DNA from: Panonychus citri
Taxonomy: Eukaryota; Arthropoda; Arachnida; Trombidiformes; Tetranychidae
Direction: 5' to 3'
Length of the DNA stretch: 64,000 nt
Assembly: GCF_014898815.1 (NCBI RefSeq)
Contig: NW_026515546.1
Span: forward strand, 1,598,501-1,662,500
This document shows, in pieces, positions 12,819 through 24,522 of the stretch; position 1 is the first letter of the stretch; every line of letters begins with the position of its first letter. A program made the position numbers and the translations under genes. The notes beneath the pieces were generated by a model. That model saw only the letters and a program-made list of their open reading frames with translations, did no database searches and was not told where the DNA came from.

Positions 12819-13337
12819 AGGTATGAACGGTAAAGTTTGGGAATAGTGCGGATAACTTTTAGCGATTTGAGTTATTTTCGAAATTTTTTCGATCTCATCG
12901 ATGAGGAATAAGATTTTCTGATATTGAGAGTTTTTTTCAGAATTTTTGTGGTTTCAGATATTGCGTCATTTGTTGAAAATGACGAAATATCGTTGAAACT
13001 TCTTCTTAGTTCCGGTCAAAATACATGAACTTTCTTTTGTAATTAATTTTGAATATGGAAATAACACTCAGCATTCATTAATTGACCGATTTTGACCATG
13101 GTAATCTTCGATTAAAGTTTGAACATTTGTTCAGAGCTACCTCTGAAAAATATGACAATTTATTTTGACACATTCGAAAATCGAATTTTGATGCTTGATT
13201 TGATGCAATATTCAGAAAAGATACCCAATTGAAGCCAAAAGTTGATTAATTTCGTATAATTTCAAGAAATTTAATTGAAAATTAAAGTCACCATAATAGT
13301 TTGAAAATTTTATTCCCAAACTTTACCGTACATACCT
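12819..13337. mobile_element. 519-bp non-autonomous TIR element (MITE-like)
   Basis: The ends form an inverted repeat: 12816-12845 and 13311-13340 are reverse complements over 30 bases with one mismatch. Taking TA (12817-12818 and 13338-13339) as the target duplication leaves an element of 519 bp beginning AGGTATGAACGGTAAAGTTT. The interior has no transposase-like reading frame and is poorer in the AACAATTAA words of the host noncoding DNA. The size, terminal repeats and TA site suit a MITE mobilised by a mariner-like transposase; the family is not identified, and the ends differ from those of the element at 10850. Confidence 0.75.
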
Positions 13338-13340
13338 TAT

Positions 13341-16300
13341 TGTTGTTATTCAATGTTCACCTGAAACTGGTTTAAAAATAAGAAAAGTACCTTAACCTGT
13401 TACAAGAATACAAACAATTTAATGATTATCCAACCACCAAAAGCCAGTTATAGTTACTAAAAGATGGTCAAGATTCAAAAAGAGAGAGAGAGAGAGATGA
13501 AGATGATGAAATAACCAACTGACCTCCATGTACTGTCCAGTCTATCTTTATCTCTCCCTCTCTCTCTCTCCAGTCTAATATTTTCTTTACTCATCTTTAT
13601 CTTCATCATCTTTTCCCCCCTTCATACTTATCATCCTCATTCTCTAACAATCTTTTCAATTTTTCTTACTTTTTCCATTCCCGCGCCCACAATTTAACAG
13701 GAAAAGGAGCATCATCATCACCAGGTAACAACAAAAAGAACAGTAAATTATAATTAACATTCATCTTGGGTCACTGAGCTATGAGTAAGCTTTATGATGA
13801 TTAAGATGATGATGATGATAATGATGATAATGATAATGATAAGATGATAATCTCACAATCAGATATATTACACTGGTTACACATCATTTTGGTTAATCTC
13901 TTCCCTATTAATCTTATTGTTGCATCAGAAAAGGGTTAATACTTTTGGTCAGTTTTTTGGCGATTTTTTCAAATTTTATCTCTTCCTTTTCCTCTTTTTC
14001 ATCATCATCATCATCATCATCATCATTATCATTATCATCCCTCTTGCATGTTGATTATTTTATCATCATAAAGAAATAAAAACCATAAAGTGTTTCCATC
14101 TCCAGGTAACAAGTGATTACCTTTAGTGTTCACCAAAGGGCTAAGGCCTTAAGTGATTTCTGCTCTAACGATATTAATCACTTGTTTTCTTATTGTTTTA
14201 TTGTAATTATATTCTCAATGGTAATTATGTTAATTGTTTGGTGATGATTAACGGTATTAAATGGAGATATCGTCATTTATAATTAGCCTGATAATCAAGT
14301 TAATCAACTTAATATTCATCGTGATTTCCTGATCACTTTTTACTCTTCTTCTTGTTTTTCATTTCTATTGTCAGTTTGAACAATTAACAATTTATCTTCC
14401 TCTCACAATTTAGTTAGATAAATTGTCTAAACAATTAATTAATTGCTGATATTCACAATTAATACTTGCAAGTTGATCAAATAAAAAAAAGTTTCCAATT
14501 TAATTTCTTGTTGATTGTTATCAAAATCATTTACCTTTTTTTTGTTCATTGATAAAAATCAACATTGACAATAATTTACAGACTCAACTAACTTAATTGT
14601 AGTTATAAAGTTTTGCTTCTTGGTTACCACTTAATTGCAATTAAATTAACTGTCGTAATCAATTTTAATCAAGTTTTGATGATCAGAATCATTTTAATTA
14701 CAGTCTACATACTTGATCGGATTAATAAATTAACGGTAAGCAAAACAAATTAAACTAGATGACCCACAATTAACTTTAACCTAAATTTTGGGAATGCAAT
14801 TAAATTACAAACTTGATTAACTCTTTGGTGATTTTAACTGAATTAACTTTACCTGTTGTTCAATTGATTTATTAATCAATCTAATTCTTGGTGATGATTA
14901 AAATTTTAAAGCAAAATCATTAACCGTGTTAACGTATTAATGACAATCAATAAATTGATTAAAGAAACTTTTTATTTTTTCTTGTCAATGAATCAAACAG
15001 AAAACCTCAATAGGCTGAGATAATGATTGAATTAGTTTCCATTTGTTATTACAATTAATTAAATTGATACCATTGATTAAATGCTACAAAATATAATAAT
15101 AATAGAGGTTTGATTTATGATGATAAACATTGATTGTTAACTAATTGTTGGAATAACTTCCTGATTGTTGATGATTCCAAGTATTTCAACATTAAAAGTG
15201 CTTTTTAGTTGTTCAACAATCTTTAATCATAACAATCAGAATTAATTTTGTTATCATGGGAATATACAGAAAAATGGTTTATACATTTTCTGTTAACAAT
15301 TAAGTTAATTTCTTACGACCAATTCACCAATTGATTTAATTTCTCAGTTTAAATCAACAAGAAGATGAGAGAAAAAAAAGTTTTTTTTTCTCTCAAAAGT
15401 TTTTTTTTATTGAGAGAGACAAAGATGATGATGATGTTGGATGATGATGATGATGATGATGATATGAAGTCCGGTCAGTCACGGGAAACGAATTGAAATG
15501 ACCCAAATAAATAAGGATGAAACGGTTACCTGATTTTTACCTTTGATTCTCAATGGAAGTTAATTTTAAACTTATATCAACGAAATGGAACCAAATCCTA
15601 ACAGTGACAATTAAAACAAAAAGATAGAGACAATTAGCCAGCAATTGGCAACATAAACACATAACATTAACACAATTAAGGAGACAATTAAAACTCAGAC
15701 AGATCCCAATAGTAATTGTAGCAACAATAACAACCGGTAACAATTAAAAACAACTTTACAATTAGCAAATATTAAATATATGAGATGAGTTATTTTCATA
15801 TTAATCAATAATCAATTCATTGATGATAACAATTAATCATATTGATTATCAATACATTCAGATTAATTTAATAATCATCTTAATATATACTTTTTTAATC
15901 AGTGAACAAAAAAAAAGTTTCAATGTGATTAATATTGCGGAAGAAATTGATTAAGTGGTAGTAGCTTAATTGCGTGATTAAAACAGGTAATTTAAATATT
16001 TTACAAGTTAATTGTGATAGGATTTAAGGTCTACAATTAAATAATGATTAAACTTTCAATGATACAATACAAGTTTCTTGATGAATAGGATTCCAATGGA
16101 AGCGAGAAAAAAAAAGTTAATTGAAAGGTGAAAATTAACCAATAATGATGATTAACAATCAAGGTAGAAAAATTAAATTGTTGATTATAATAATACATAA
16201 TCAGTAGGTAGTCCTCACCTCTGATCATTTACAGTTACAATCAATCTTAATTTAATATTCATCATTCAAGTTAATCATGATGATTAACTGAAGAGAAAAT

Positions 16301-18034
16301 TTTTTTTTCTTCCAAAATCAAATCAATGCGGTAGTGAATCAATTGAATCAAAGTGAATTAAAATCAACCTGTAATTAACTATTACCTTAATTACTATTAT
16401 GAACATATTCCCAATGATGATTTAATTTTGCTTCTCCTATTTAATGAAACAATTAACAATCTCAAGGAAAAGATATTGTATTAATTATATGTATTAAAAT
16501 CTAAATGTCGGTTGTTTAATTGTTACCATTAGAAAAGTTTTCATTTTCTAATAACAATTAAACAGAAACAATTTTTGCTGGTTGATTAAATCAATAGACA
16601 TTAACAAGGTGTGTATATTTATCATCATTATGATTACATCATTCAAATGATTACAATCAAAGTTATAATGATGCTGATTAATGATTAGTGATTAACATGA
16701 ATGATATTTAAATTGTTTTCTGGTAAATGGTTATCAACAAAATATCAGCATTTTAATTGTAATTGAAAGGTATGAAATTAAAAATGATTTAGTTTAATGA
16801 TTTAAGTTTATTTTCAGGATTCCAATGGTCAACTTGGGTTACCTTTTTTTTTTCATGAGGTTCCAAAATTTTGTTTACCTGTTTAAAGTTAACTTTTTTT
16901 TTTATTTCTCTCTCTCTCTCTCATCTTGCCTCAGGCAATTTGAACAACATACTGATAACTTATTCCGGAAATAAGATAAACATTATAAATTATTATCATC
17001 ATCTATGTTTAAATATCATCATAATTGCCCATTGGCTATTATGAGATAAGATCCTTTTGGAACCTTGAAAAAGGTTGAAGGTTGAGGTCAAATTTTGTCC
17101 ATTTTGTTTTTCATTCTGGTTCCTTGTTTGACCTTTAGATCAGATTGACTTTTTTACCCTTGGCCTTGAGAGTTTTTCATTATACATAATTGATATGAAA
17201 CGATAATTATTATTATAAATCGATAGTTAATTATGATTGAAGTTTATTGAAAGAAAATATTTTCCACCATCAATGGTCAGTACAAACTGACCATTGGAAC
17301 AGGTTCCCCAGACAGGGACAGTTAACTTTGACCTCAGGATCGGGAACAACAGGTACAAAGCTTATATGTGTAACGACAACAGGTAACATGAGGTCATTTA
17401 GTATATTGATTATTTACTCTAATGGTCACTATTCACAATTAATGATCAATCAATGGGACTTTTTTTGTCTCTCTCTCTCTTCCGGGATCATCATCATGAT
17501 TATCATCATCTAGAAAAAATTAACTATTGTAACAATTAAATGTGAATTTTGTTTCTTGCACTGATTGATTTGATTTCTATCATTGGAATTTTAATTGTGG
17601 TGATAACGGTTAATTCAGGTAAATAAACGTCATTAACAATTTGATGAATCATTAACAAGAATTACCCTTTCAATTGTTAATTAATGATTAACATCACTCT
17701 CTACATATAATTAACTTTAATTTTTTTGTGTGTATATTTTGTTTTTCTTGATTAATTTATTCGTGACCATGTTGATAATCACAATTACAATAATACGATT
17801 CACGTTTTTGATGCAAACATTGAGAAAGAACCTGATGTGCTACAGAGACACCGAGACTTATTCGAAAGCTCAAATTCCGCACCAACAAAAATAGAACGAT
17901 TGTTGTAAAGGTCGAGGTCAAAAGTTATAATTTTTCAAATTTTCTTTCTTTTGACTTTTGCTTTTTCGTATCCTTCAAATATTAGTATTGTTTAACAGTT
18001 GCATTGTTGTTAAAAATGATTTTAAAAGAAAGAA

Positions 18035-18100
<66 letters not shown>

Positions 18101-18445
18101 GAGAGAGAGAGAGAAATAAAGTCGTAAACGTCCACGGAAACGACCGGTCTGCGACATACGATCGTATGAACCAGGAACGCATTCGTAGTTTAGTTAGCAA
18201 ATGGTGGGCTTAGCCTTATATACGAAGCATATTAGATAAGCTTAAAGGATCATGTTGACTGCCTGCTCCCTTGTTAAAGATTAAGTTGGTTAATTAATTA
18301 TATTAATCACAAGTGTAGGTTAATCAAGATTCCAGATTCTTAATTGTCACAGGTAATGGAAGATGATGAAAAATGATTGATTAATCAAACAACAAAACTA
18401 ATTAATTAATAGTGATGATGATGATCATCATGTAAGAAGGAAATA
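13341..18445. other. gene-poor noncoding stretch with microsatellites
   Basis: No gene supported in 5.1 kb. CT/GA runs lie near 13481-13497, 13552-13572 and 16908-16922. ATC/GAT runs lie near 13797-13845, 13998-14040 and 15425-15465. A long GA run occupies about 18037-18114. Around 17800-18240 the composition is less AT-biased, and an open frame of about 30 codons follows the GA run (18115-18213), but I see no family resemblance. The rest is host-type AT-rich DNA. Confidence 0.5.
18037..18114. repeat. GA microsatellite
   Basis: About 78 bases of nearly pure GA, with one GTGA interruption near 18098. Open frames on both strands across it are translated repeats. Confidence 0.9.
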
Positions 18446-19345
18446 ATGAGTGGTAAAGTTTCATAGTAATCGAGATTTTATAATTTGAATGATCATTTAT
18501 AATAAAATTTTCAAATCTGTAATAGACCTCGACTAGTAAGACACAAATATTAAATTTAGTGGCCAATTCCCGTTACGAACCAGTCCAATCGTCGGCTAAT
18601 CGTGTAAATTGGTTTAAATTTGGCGCCATCGTTTTCGTCGATTTTTGGCCGCAATCAGGGTAATAAATAAAATTTTTTCATTCTTGACCTTTGGCATAAC
18701 AATACTGAATGATCTCAGAGGTGTCTCAGAACTTTCCAGTCTATCGGCCCATTGATATAAACTTAATTCTGGATGGCGACTAAGAAAAATCGTTATGAGA
18801 GCTCGGACTTGACCTCCATTAGGAACCATTTGGAAAAACAACTAATTTTCAATTAACTTTAATTTAGTACCAAAATGATGCCTGTTAAATTTCTGTTAGA
18901 ATGAACCTAATTTTGTGCCACAGGTCAAGTCTTCTTGTCGTAATTTCGATTTGAAAATTTATGCCAAACATTATCACTCATACAATAGTTTAAGTAAATT
19001 GCTCGTTAATTGTAACGGTGATTGTTTTAATATCAGAATCAATTGTTGACCATTTTTCTGTGGTGTTGATTAAAATCAACGAATTGCTATCAACGTGATC
19101 AACTAGATTCTTAATTGTTTTCTTTAATATTTGTTTCTTTCTGAAATTTAGTTTCAAACATGGAAATTCAATCGATACCCAATCAATAACAATTGAATTG
19201 GTAATGGAAGAAGATGAGAAATGATCAATTAATCAAACAGAACACTAATTAATTGTGATGATGATCATCATGTAGGAAGCAGTTGGAGAAAATTAATCGT
19301 TAATTGTAACGGTAATTGTTATATCAGAATCAATTGTTATACTTT
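18354..19345. repeat. diverged direct repeat, first copy interrupted
   Basis: The segment at 18354-18443 (GGTAATGGAAGATGATGA...) recurs at 19198-19283, and the one at about 19003-19060 (TCGTTAATTGTAACGGTGAT) recurs at about 19293-19340, with scattered substitutions and small gaps. In the second copy the two segments are adjacent. Confidence 0.6.
18446..18981. mobile_element. candidate degraded TIR element inside one copy of a local repeat
   Basis: The ends are imperfect inverted repeats (ATGAGTGGTAAAGTTT at the left; the reverse complement at the right matches about 15 of 17). The flanks, 18354-18443 and 19003-19060, match two segments that lie next to each other at 19196-19345. The simplest reading is a diverged direct duplication whose first copy was split by a roughly 536-bp insertion. 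A clean target duplication is not visible. The minus strand has a 75-codon frame (18614-18841) without recognised similarity. Confidence 0.4.
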
Positions 19346-21462
19346 TTGTTATTATGATTAAAAAGATAATCAAAATCTTTTGCTCTTTGTTAATCTCTGG
19401 TGTTAAATTGTAATCATCTTAATCGTGCCAATCCCTTTAATTGTTGTTAATCAACAACAGCAAATATCATCTTCTTAATCATTAGGATGATTATTTTTTA
19501 TTATTATCTTGTGAAAGGTCAATCGTGATTGCCCTTAGGTCAATATTGAGTCTACCTACATCAGATTGATTGTTAACAATTGTTGATTGTTGTTTACTGA
19601 TGATTTAGTTTGTCTAAATCATGGTGAATATTTTTAATAATAGTAGTAAATCAACAGCAATCAATTTAATTTGGGTAACAATCAAGTGGAAATGTTTAAA
19701 TTTAGTAAATCATCAAGTGTTAATTTTCAATTTTCTACTCATCAACTTTTACAAACACAATCAAAACTTTTAACAAGACAACAAACAATTAACTGGATCA
19801 GATTAAGGAAGCAAATAAGATTAACTTGATTATTATTTATGGTTGCAAATTGATTAACAATTTGATTAATCAAATTAAATACACTTATCGGTTGTATTAC
19901 ATTTAATTGTTACCCTTTTATGTTTTTCCACTTAATTGGTGATAACAATCAAAATAAATTGTTTAATACTTTTTAATTGTTACTTGTTGATGAATATCTG
20001 TTAATTGTTGAACTTTTTTCTGCTAATTAATTGTAATTAATTAATCAACAAAAAGAAAGCGGAAAATTAAAATAAACAACTTTGTGTAGGAAACAAAGCA
20101 AAAAACAATCAAATCAAATCAAATCAAAATCTACAATTAGTTAATCACTATGATTAAGCCTTTATAATAATTATTGTAATCTTATTAATATGATGATGAT
20201 TAAGATGATTATTAATTGTAATTTTTTGCCAACTGTTGCCTACTTATCACAATTAGTTAATTGTAAGACATGAAAAAAAACAATAATCAGAGTAAATTTT
20301 ACAATTGGAAGGTAACAATTAAAGGCTTCCGGTAATGATTAACAAATTGTCAGCAATATACACAAGTAGTTATCAAAGTCCTGTCAAAAATGATTACAAT
20401 TAACTCAAGTATTGAATGAAAAAAAAATAATCAAAAAATTTCAATTTACGAGCAAAAAAATACGATGAAATTAAATCAATTGATTGATTTGATTGGTCAT
20501 TAATCAACTGGTCAGTTGATGATTATAAGCTGATAACAATCAACAATGTAAACCATTGTTATCCAAATGGTCAGTTTTGATATTATTTGTCAACTGATTA
20601 GTTGATTAGTTGATTAAATCGACAACATCATTAACCGGAACAATTTTTTTCTCCACTTTTTCTGTATATCGGCTTTTAGATTAATTTAATTGCGATTCTT
20701 TTTCCAATCTCAGGTCAGAACTTTTTTTCTTTCTCGCCGTTCGTGATTGAAGTTATTGTTTCGATTACTTTTTTTAGGATAAAGTCCAAAGAAAAAGGTA
20801 TTGTCCTTTTTTTACCTGTTACCTTTATCATCTTTGAAAAAAAAAGAGATGATGATGAAGAAGATGATAAAAAAAGGATTGTCCTAATTGTAATGTTATC
20901 CAATGAAGCATCATTATTAGATCGGAAATCCGATCGGAACCAAATAATGAGAGAGAGAGAGAAAAAAAAAGATGAAAGAAAAAAGCTCATCAGGTAAGTT
21001 TACAGGTAAAAGAAAAAAAAAGTAACAACATGATTCGAAAGAGAAAGTTTAAAAATAGAGAAAGAAAAGAAAGAGAAAAGAAACATAGAATTGACGAGAA
21101 GATGGATGATCCTAATCACGACAAAGATGATTATTGGAAGATGGAAGATAAAAGAAAGAGAAGATAAGATGATAAAGAAAGGGTGGGGAGTAGAACTGTT
21201 AGTTCGAGTGATGAAAAAGAAGCGAGAAAAAAATTCGTAACGAATGCAAATTCGTTACCTTTCGTTAGTACTTCGTTCGTTCCGACTTTAGGTTCGTTTC
21301 GAGGGGGTTGGTTGGGTTCGTTTACTTTCAAATGTACAAACATTAACGTTGATTGTTGTCTGTTGATTATTATCATTTGATTATAATTAATTGTTGGTTG
21401 GTGTTTATTTAAAAGGTTTAAACAAATCAATCCAACTATTCAATTGTTGTTTAACTTTCAAA
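18982..21462. other. noncoding DNA upstream of the Ser-rich secreted protein gene
   Basis: Apart from the repeat copy described above, no gene is supported. From about 20640 the sequence becomes purine/pyrimidine-rich (AAAGA and GATGAAGA runs). A good splice donor context (CAGGTAAGT) at about 20994 could belong to a noncoding first exon of the gene starting at 21463; this is a guess. Confidence 0.4.
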
Positions 21463-24400
21463 ATGTTAACATTACCCTCGGTTAAATTGTTCAAAATACT
21501 TTCACTTAATTTGGTGATCCTTTTACTGTTAACAATTAATAAATCAAATGTTAATGGAAAAGTGTTAACTCAAGTAGAGAAACATCATCATCATGATCAT
21601 CAACATAGACATCATCATCATCGTCAGTCATCAAATGATCAACAACAATCAAGATCATCATCATCACCATCAACTCCATCACCATCAACAACAATAACAA
21701 CAACAGAATCAACAACGACAACAATTAAACCAAATTTCTATGTAGGTATTGGACCTTGGATTAAGCATGAAGAAATTACATCAACCACAACTGAATCAAC
21801 ACCGATAACAATAAAAAAAAGAGTTAACAATCAACTTAAATCATCTTCAAGTCAAGAATCAATTTTAATTCGTTCTAACCAACCAACCAGTCAATCCAAT
21901 CCAACAGTTAATCATCATCATAACAATAAAATTAAATCATCAACCTCTTCATCAGTTGAATATGGTTTCAATGATCAAGATTATCCTTATATCATTGGTA
22001 AATCAGGTAAACATAATTCTGTCTCTCCATCTTCATCCTCATCCTCATCCTCCTCCTCAAATGATTATCATGGTGACTTTTATGATGATAAATCACCATC
22101 ATCCTCATCCTCATCATCATCCTCATCACCATCACCATCAAGCTTAGTATCAGAATATTCATCAACTTCACCAAGTTATTCGAAGATGATTTCGAGAAAA
22201 GTTCTTAAATGTCGAACAGCTGATGGACGATCATTAACCGATGACCAATGTAAACAAAAATTAGCCCAAAAAAGGTCACTTTCCACTTCATCTTCGAGAC
22301 TTGATTATCTTAAACAACCAATTTACAAATCCAACAATAAACAGAAAAAGAGTAACAATAATGATAATTATAATTATAATCATGGTGCTTCTGTTAATCA
22401 CAATCAAGGTAATTCAGATGAAGGTGAACCTCGAATGTCCGGAAAGTTGGGAAAAGATGAAGATTCTAATAGTGGTCGATATGAGGATGAATTTGAGGCT
22501 AAAGAAGATGAAAAATGGACTCAAGGAGTGAGAGAATGGGATAGAGATGAGTCTCCTCTTTTAACTACAGAACGACCAATGTTTGGTGCTCGATCAGGAA
22601 GATCATCTTCATCTAATCCATCATCATCTTTATCTTCATCAACAACACCCAAGGGATCATCAGATGATGATAATGATTCACCCCATGAATCTGGTGATTT
22701 TGGAATCAAATATTTCAATGATAAATCAAATAACAAAGATGAAGATAAATACTATTCAGCTCGAGGTAAGATGAAATTTCAATCAATTAAATTTAACTCA
22801 CTCACTGAGATCGGTTATAATTAACACTGATTAAAATACTTGATGAATGATTAACAAACAATCAAGCTCTCCGATCGCAAAAGAAACGATAAATCTGATT
22901 TTTTATCAACCAAAATCATTCAGTTGATTGTAATTTAGTTATTTTTTCAGAATTAATTAGCTTAATTGTAACAATCTGATAATTTGTTTTAATTCATTGA
23001 AACGGTTTAAAATCATTTATTTATTTTAAGTAATCACAATCACCAAGTAATCAGGTAACAATCAAGGTTTATGTGATTAAAAACTGATACAATTTAAGGT
23101 TCATCGTTTCATATTATTCAGTTGCGATTGTAACGGTAATTAATTTTAATTAAAACTCATTTTTGGTCTCAATTAACTTTGAAAATTGTTACAATTAGAG
23201 GTTTTAATTAGTGATAGATAATTTAACCTACTTTAAATGCTCACAATTAAGAGTTGATTTTTTTTTGTCTTCTTCTTAATTTAGATTATAATTTCCGAGA
23301 GACTGGTCCAATGAAAAAATCAGCTAATTCCTATGGATCATCACCTTCAGCTTATTCATCATCACGATCGTCATCATCTCGATCTCGATCATCATCACCG
23401 CCTTCATCTTCATCTTCAGGCTCAGGTCCATCATCTGAAGCTAATTATGATGATTATGCTGATGGATCGTCGTCTTCATCGTCATCAGGAGGTTCTGAAA
23501 GTTCATCACCCAATGATTCAGATGAACCATCATCATCTTCATACAATTCAGATGAGCCAAGTTACTCTAAAAGCTCAGATGAAAATGAGAAACAATCAAC
23601 TAAATCATCAGATGAGCCAAGTTACAATTATAGAGGAAGTGATGATTATCTGTCATCTAAATCATCCTCATCATCACCTCCTCCTAAAACTAATAACGAT
23701 GACAATGAATCAACTAATTACTACAAACCAAGTCAAGGATACGATGATTATACTGAAGGTCAAACCAACAGCGGCAGCAGTGGCAGCGGAAGCGGCAGTG
23801 GTGGTGATAATGGTGATAATGGTAACACCGATAGTCAAGATGATGAAGGTAAACAAAGTGAATCTGATGGTGAATCTGATAGAGAGACAGGTAAATATAA
23901 GGAAGAAGATATTAAATATAAAGAGAAACCAAGAAAAAACAAAGGTAAATCATCTTTATCATCATCATCATCATCATCATCATCCCCAACAAAACCACCT
24001 TCAGGCTCACCACCAAAATCATACCGAAAGAAACAAGATACATACAAACCCGATGAAAGTTATGATGAAAATGATGATGATTCAGGATCACCTGGTCCAG
24101 CTGATTACAATAATAATTACGGTAAAAGTGATTATGAAAAATCTGATGAGCCTAAAAGTAACTACGATGATCAGGACGATAAACCAGAGACCAAAAGTCG
24201 TTCCAACGAAGAGGAAGAGTTTGATGCCGCTTTTAAGGAACCACTGACCGGTAGTAATATTAATTTCCATCAACAAGAATCAAGAGCAATCAGCAATTTC
24301 GCCAACAATAAACAAAACAAATCAACAACAGCAATTATTCAATCAACGAGATTGATTAAACCTAAATCAGCATCAGCATCATCATCACAATCAACACCTT

Positions 24401-24522
24401 CACCTAACCTGATGACCACAACTCCACCTACGAAACCAATTAAACTGACCAACTCGAGAAATTTCATCAAACCCAAAAACGGAGCCAAATCAGTGGTCAG
24501 TGCAAGTATATTAGTTAACTAA
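21463..24522 (+). CDS. Ser-rich low-complexity secreted protein, function unknown
   Basis: Two exons, 21463-22765 and 23285-24522, join in frame to 846 residues. The ATG at 21463 is chosen because it opens a hydrophobic signal peptide (LFKILSLNLVILLLLTI). The mature protein is almost wholly low complexity: a His-rich patch near the N-terminus, Ser runs, Thr-rich stretches, acidic Asp/Glu/Asn-rich parts and several SDEPS-type repeats in exon 2. The most complex patch is VLKCRTADGRSLTDDQC (about residue 246), with two of the few cysteines. No known domain and no membrane anchor are recognised. An extracellular-matrix, cuticle-associated or secretory role is possible but unproven. The exon-exon frame agreement and signal peptide make it a real gene; much of the Ser coding is TCA/TCT repeat, so length may vary between individuals. 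Confidence 0.7.

Noticed and set aside
15537..15743. 68-codon minus-strand frame, hydrophobic and Cys-containing
   Set aside because: No known family and no supporting context; composition is that of AT-rich spacer.
17247..17513. 88-codon frame with a less AT-biased middle
   Set aside because: Possible splice-like borders near 17278 and 17350, but no recognised similarity and only a short stretch.
17975..18213. Frames on both strands through the GA run
   Set aside because: Microsatellite translation.
18614..18841. 75-codon minus-strand frame as a gene
   Set aside because: No family recognised; it lies inside a candidate TIR insertion and has no neighbouring exons.
20715..20997. Ser-rich and Lys/Glu-rich frames on opposite strands
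   Set aside because: Both arise from GAT/GAAA runs; more likely leader or promoter of the gene at 21463.
23333..24247. 304-codon His/Met-rich frame
   Set aside because: Frame-shifted shadow of the Ser-rich secreted protein.
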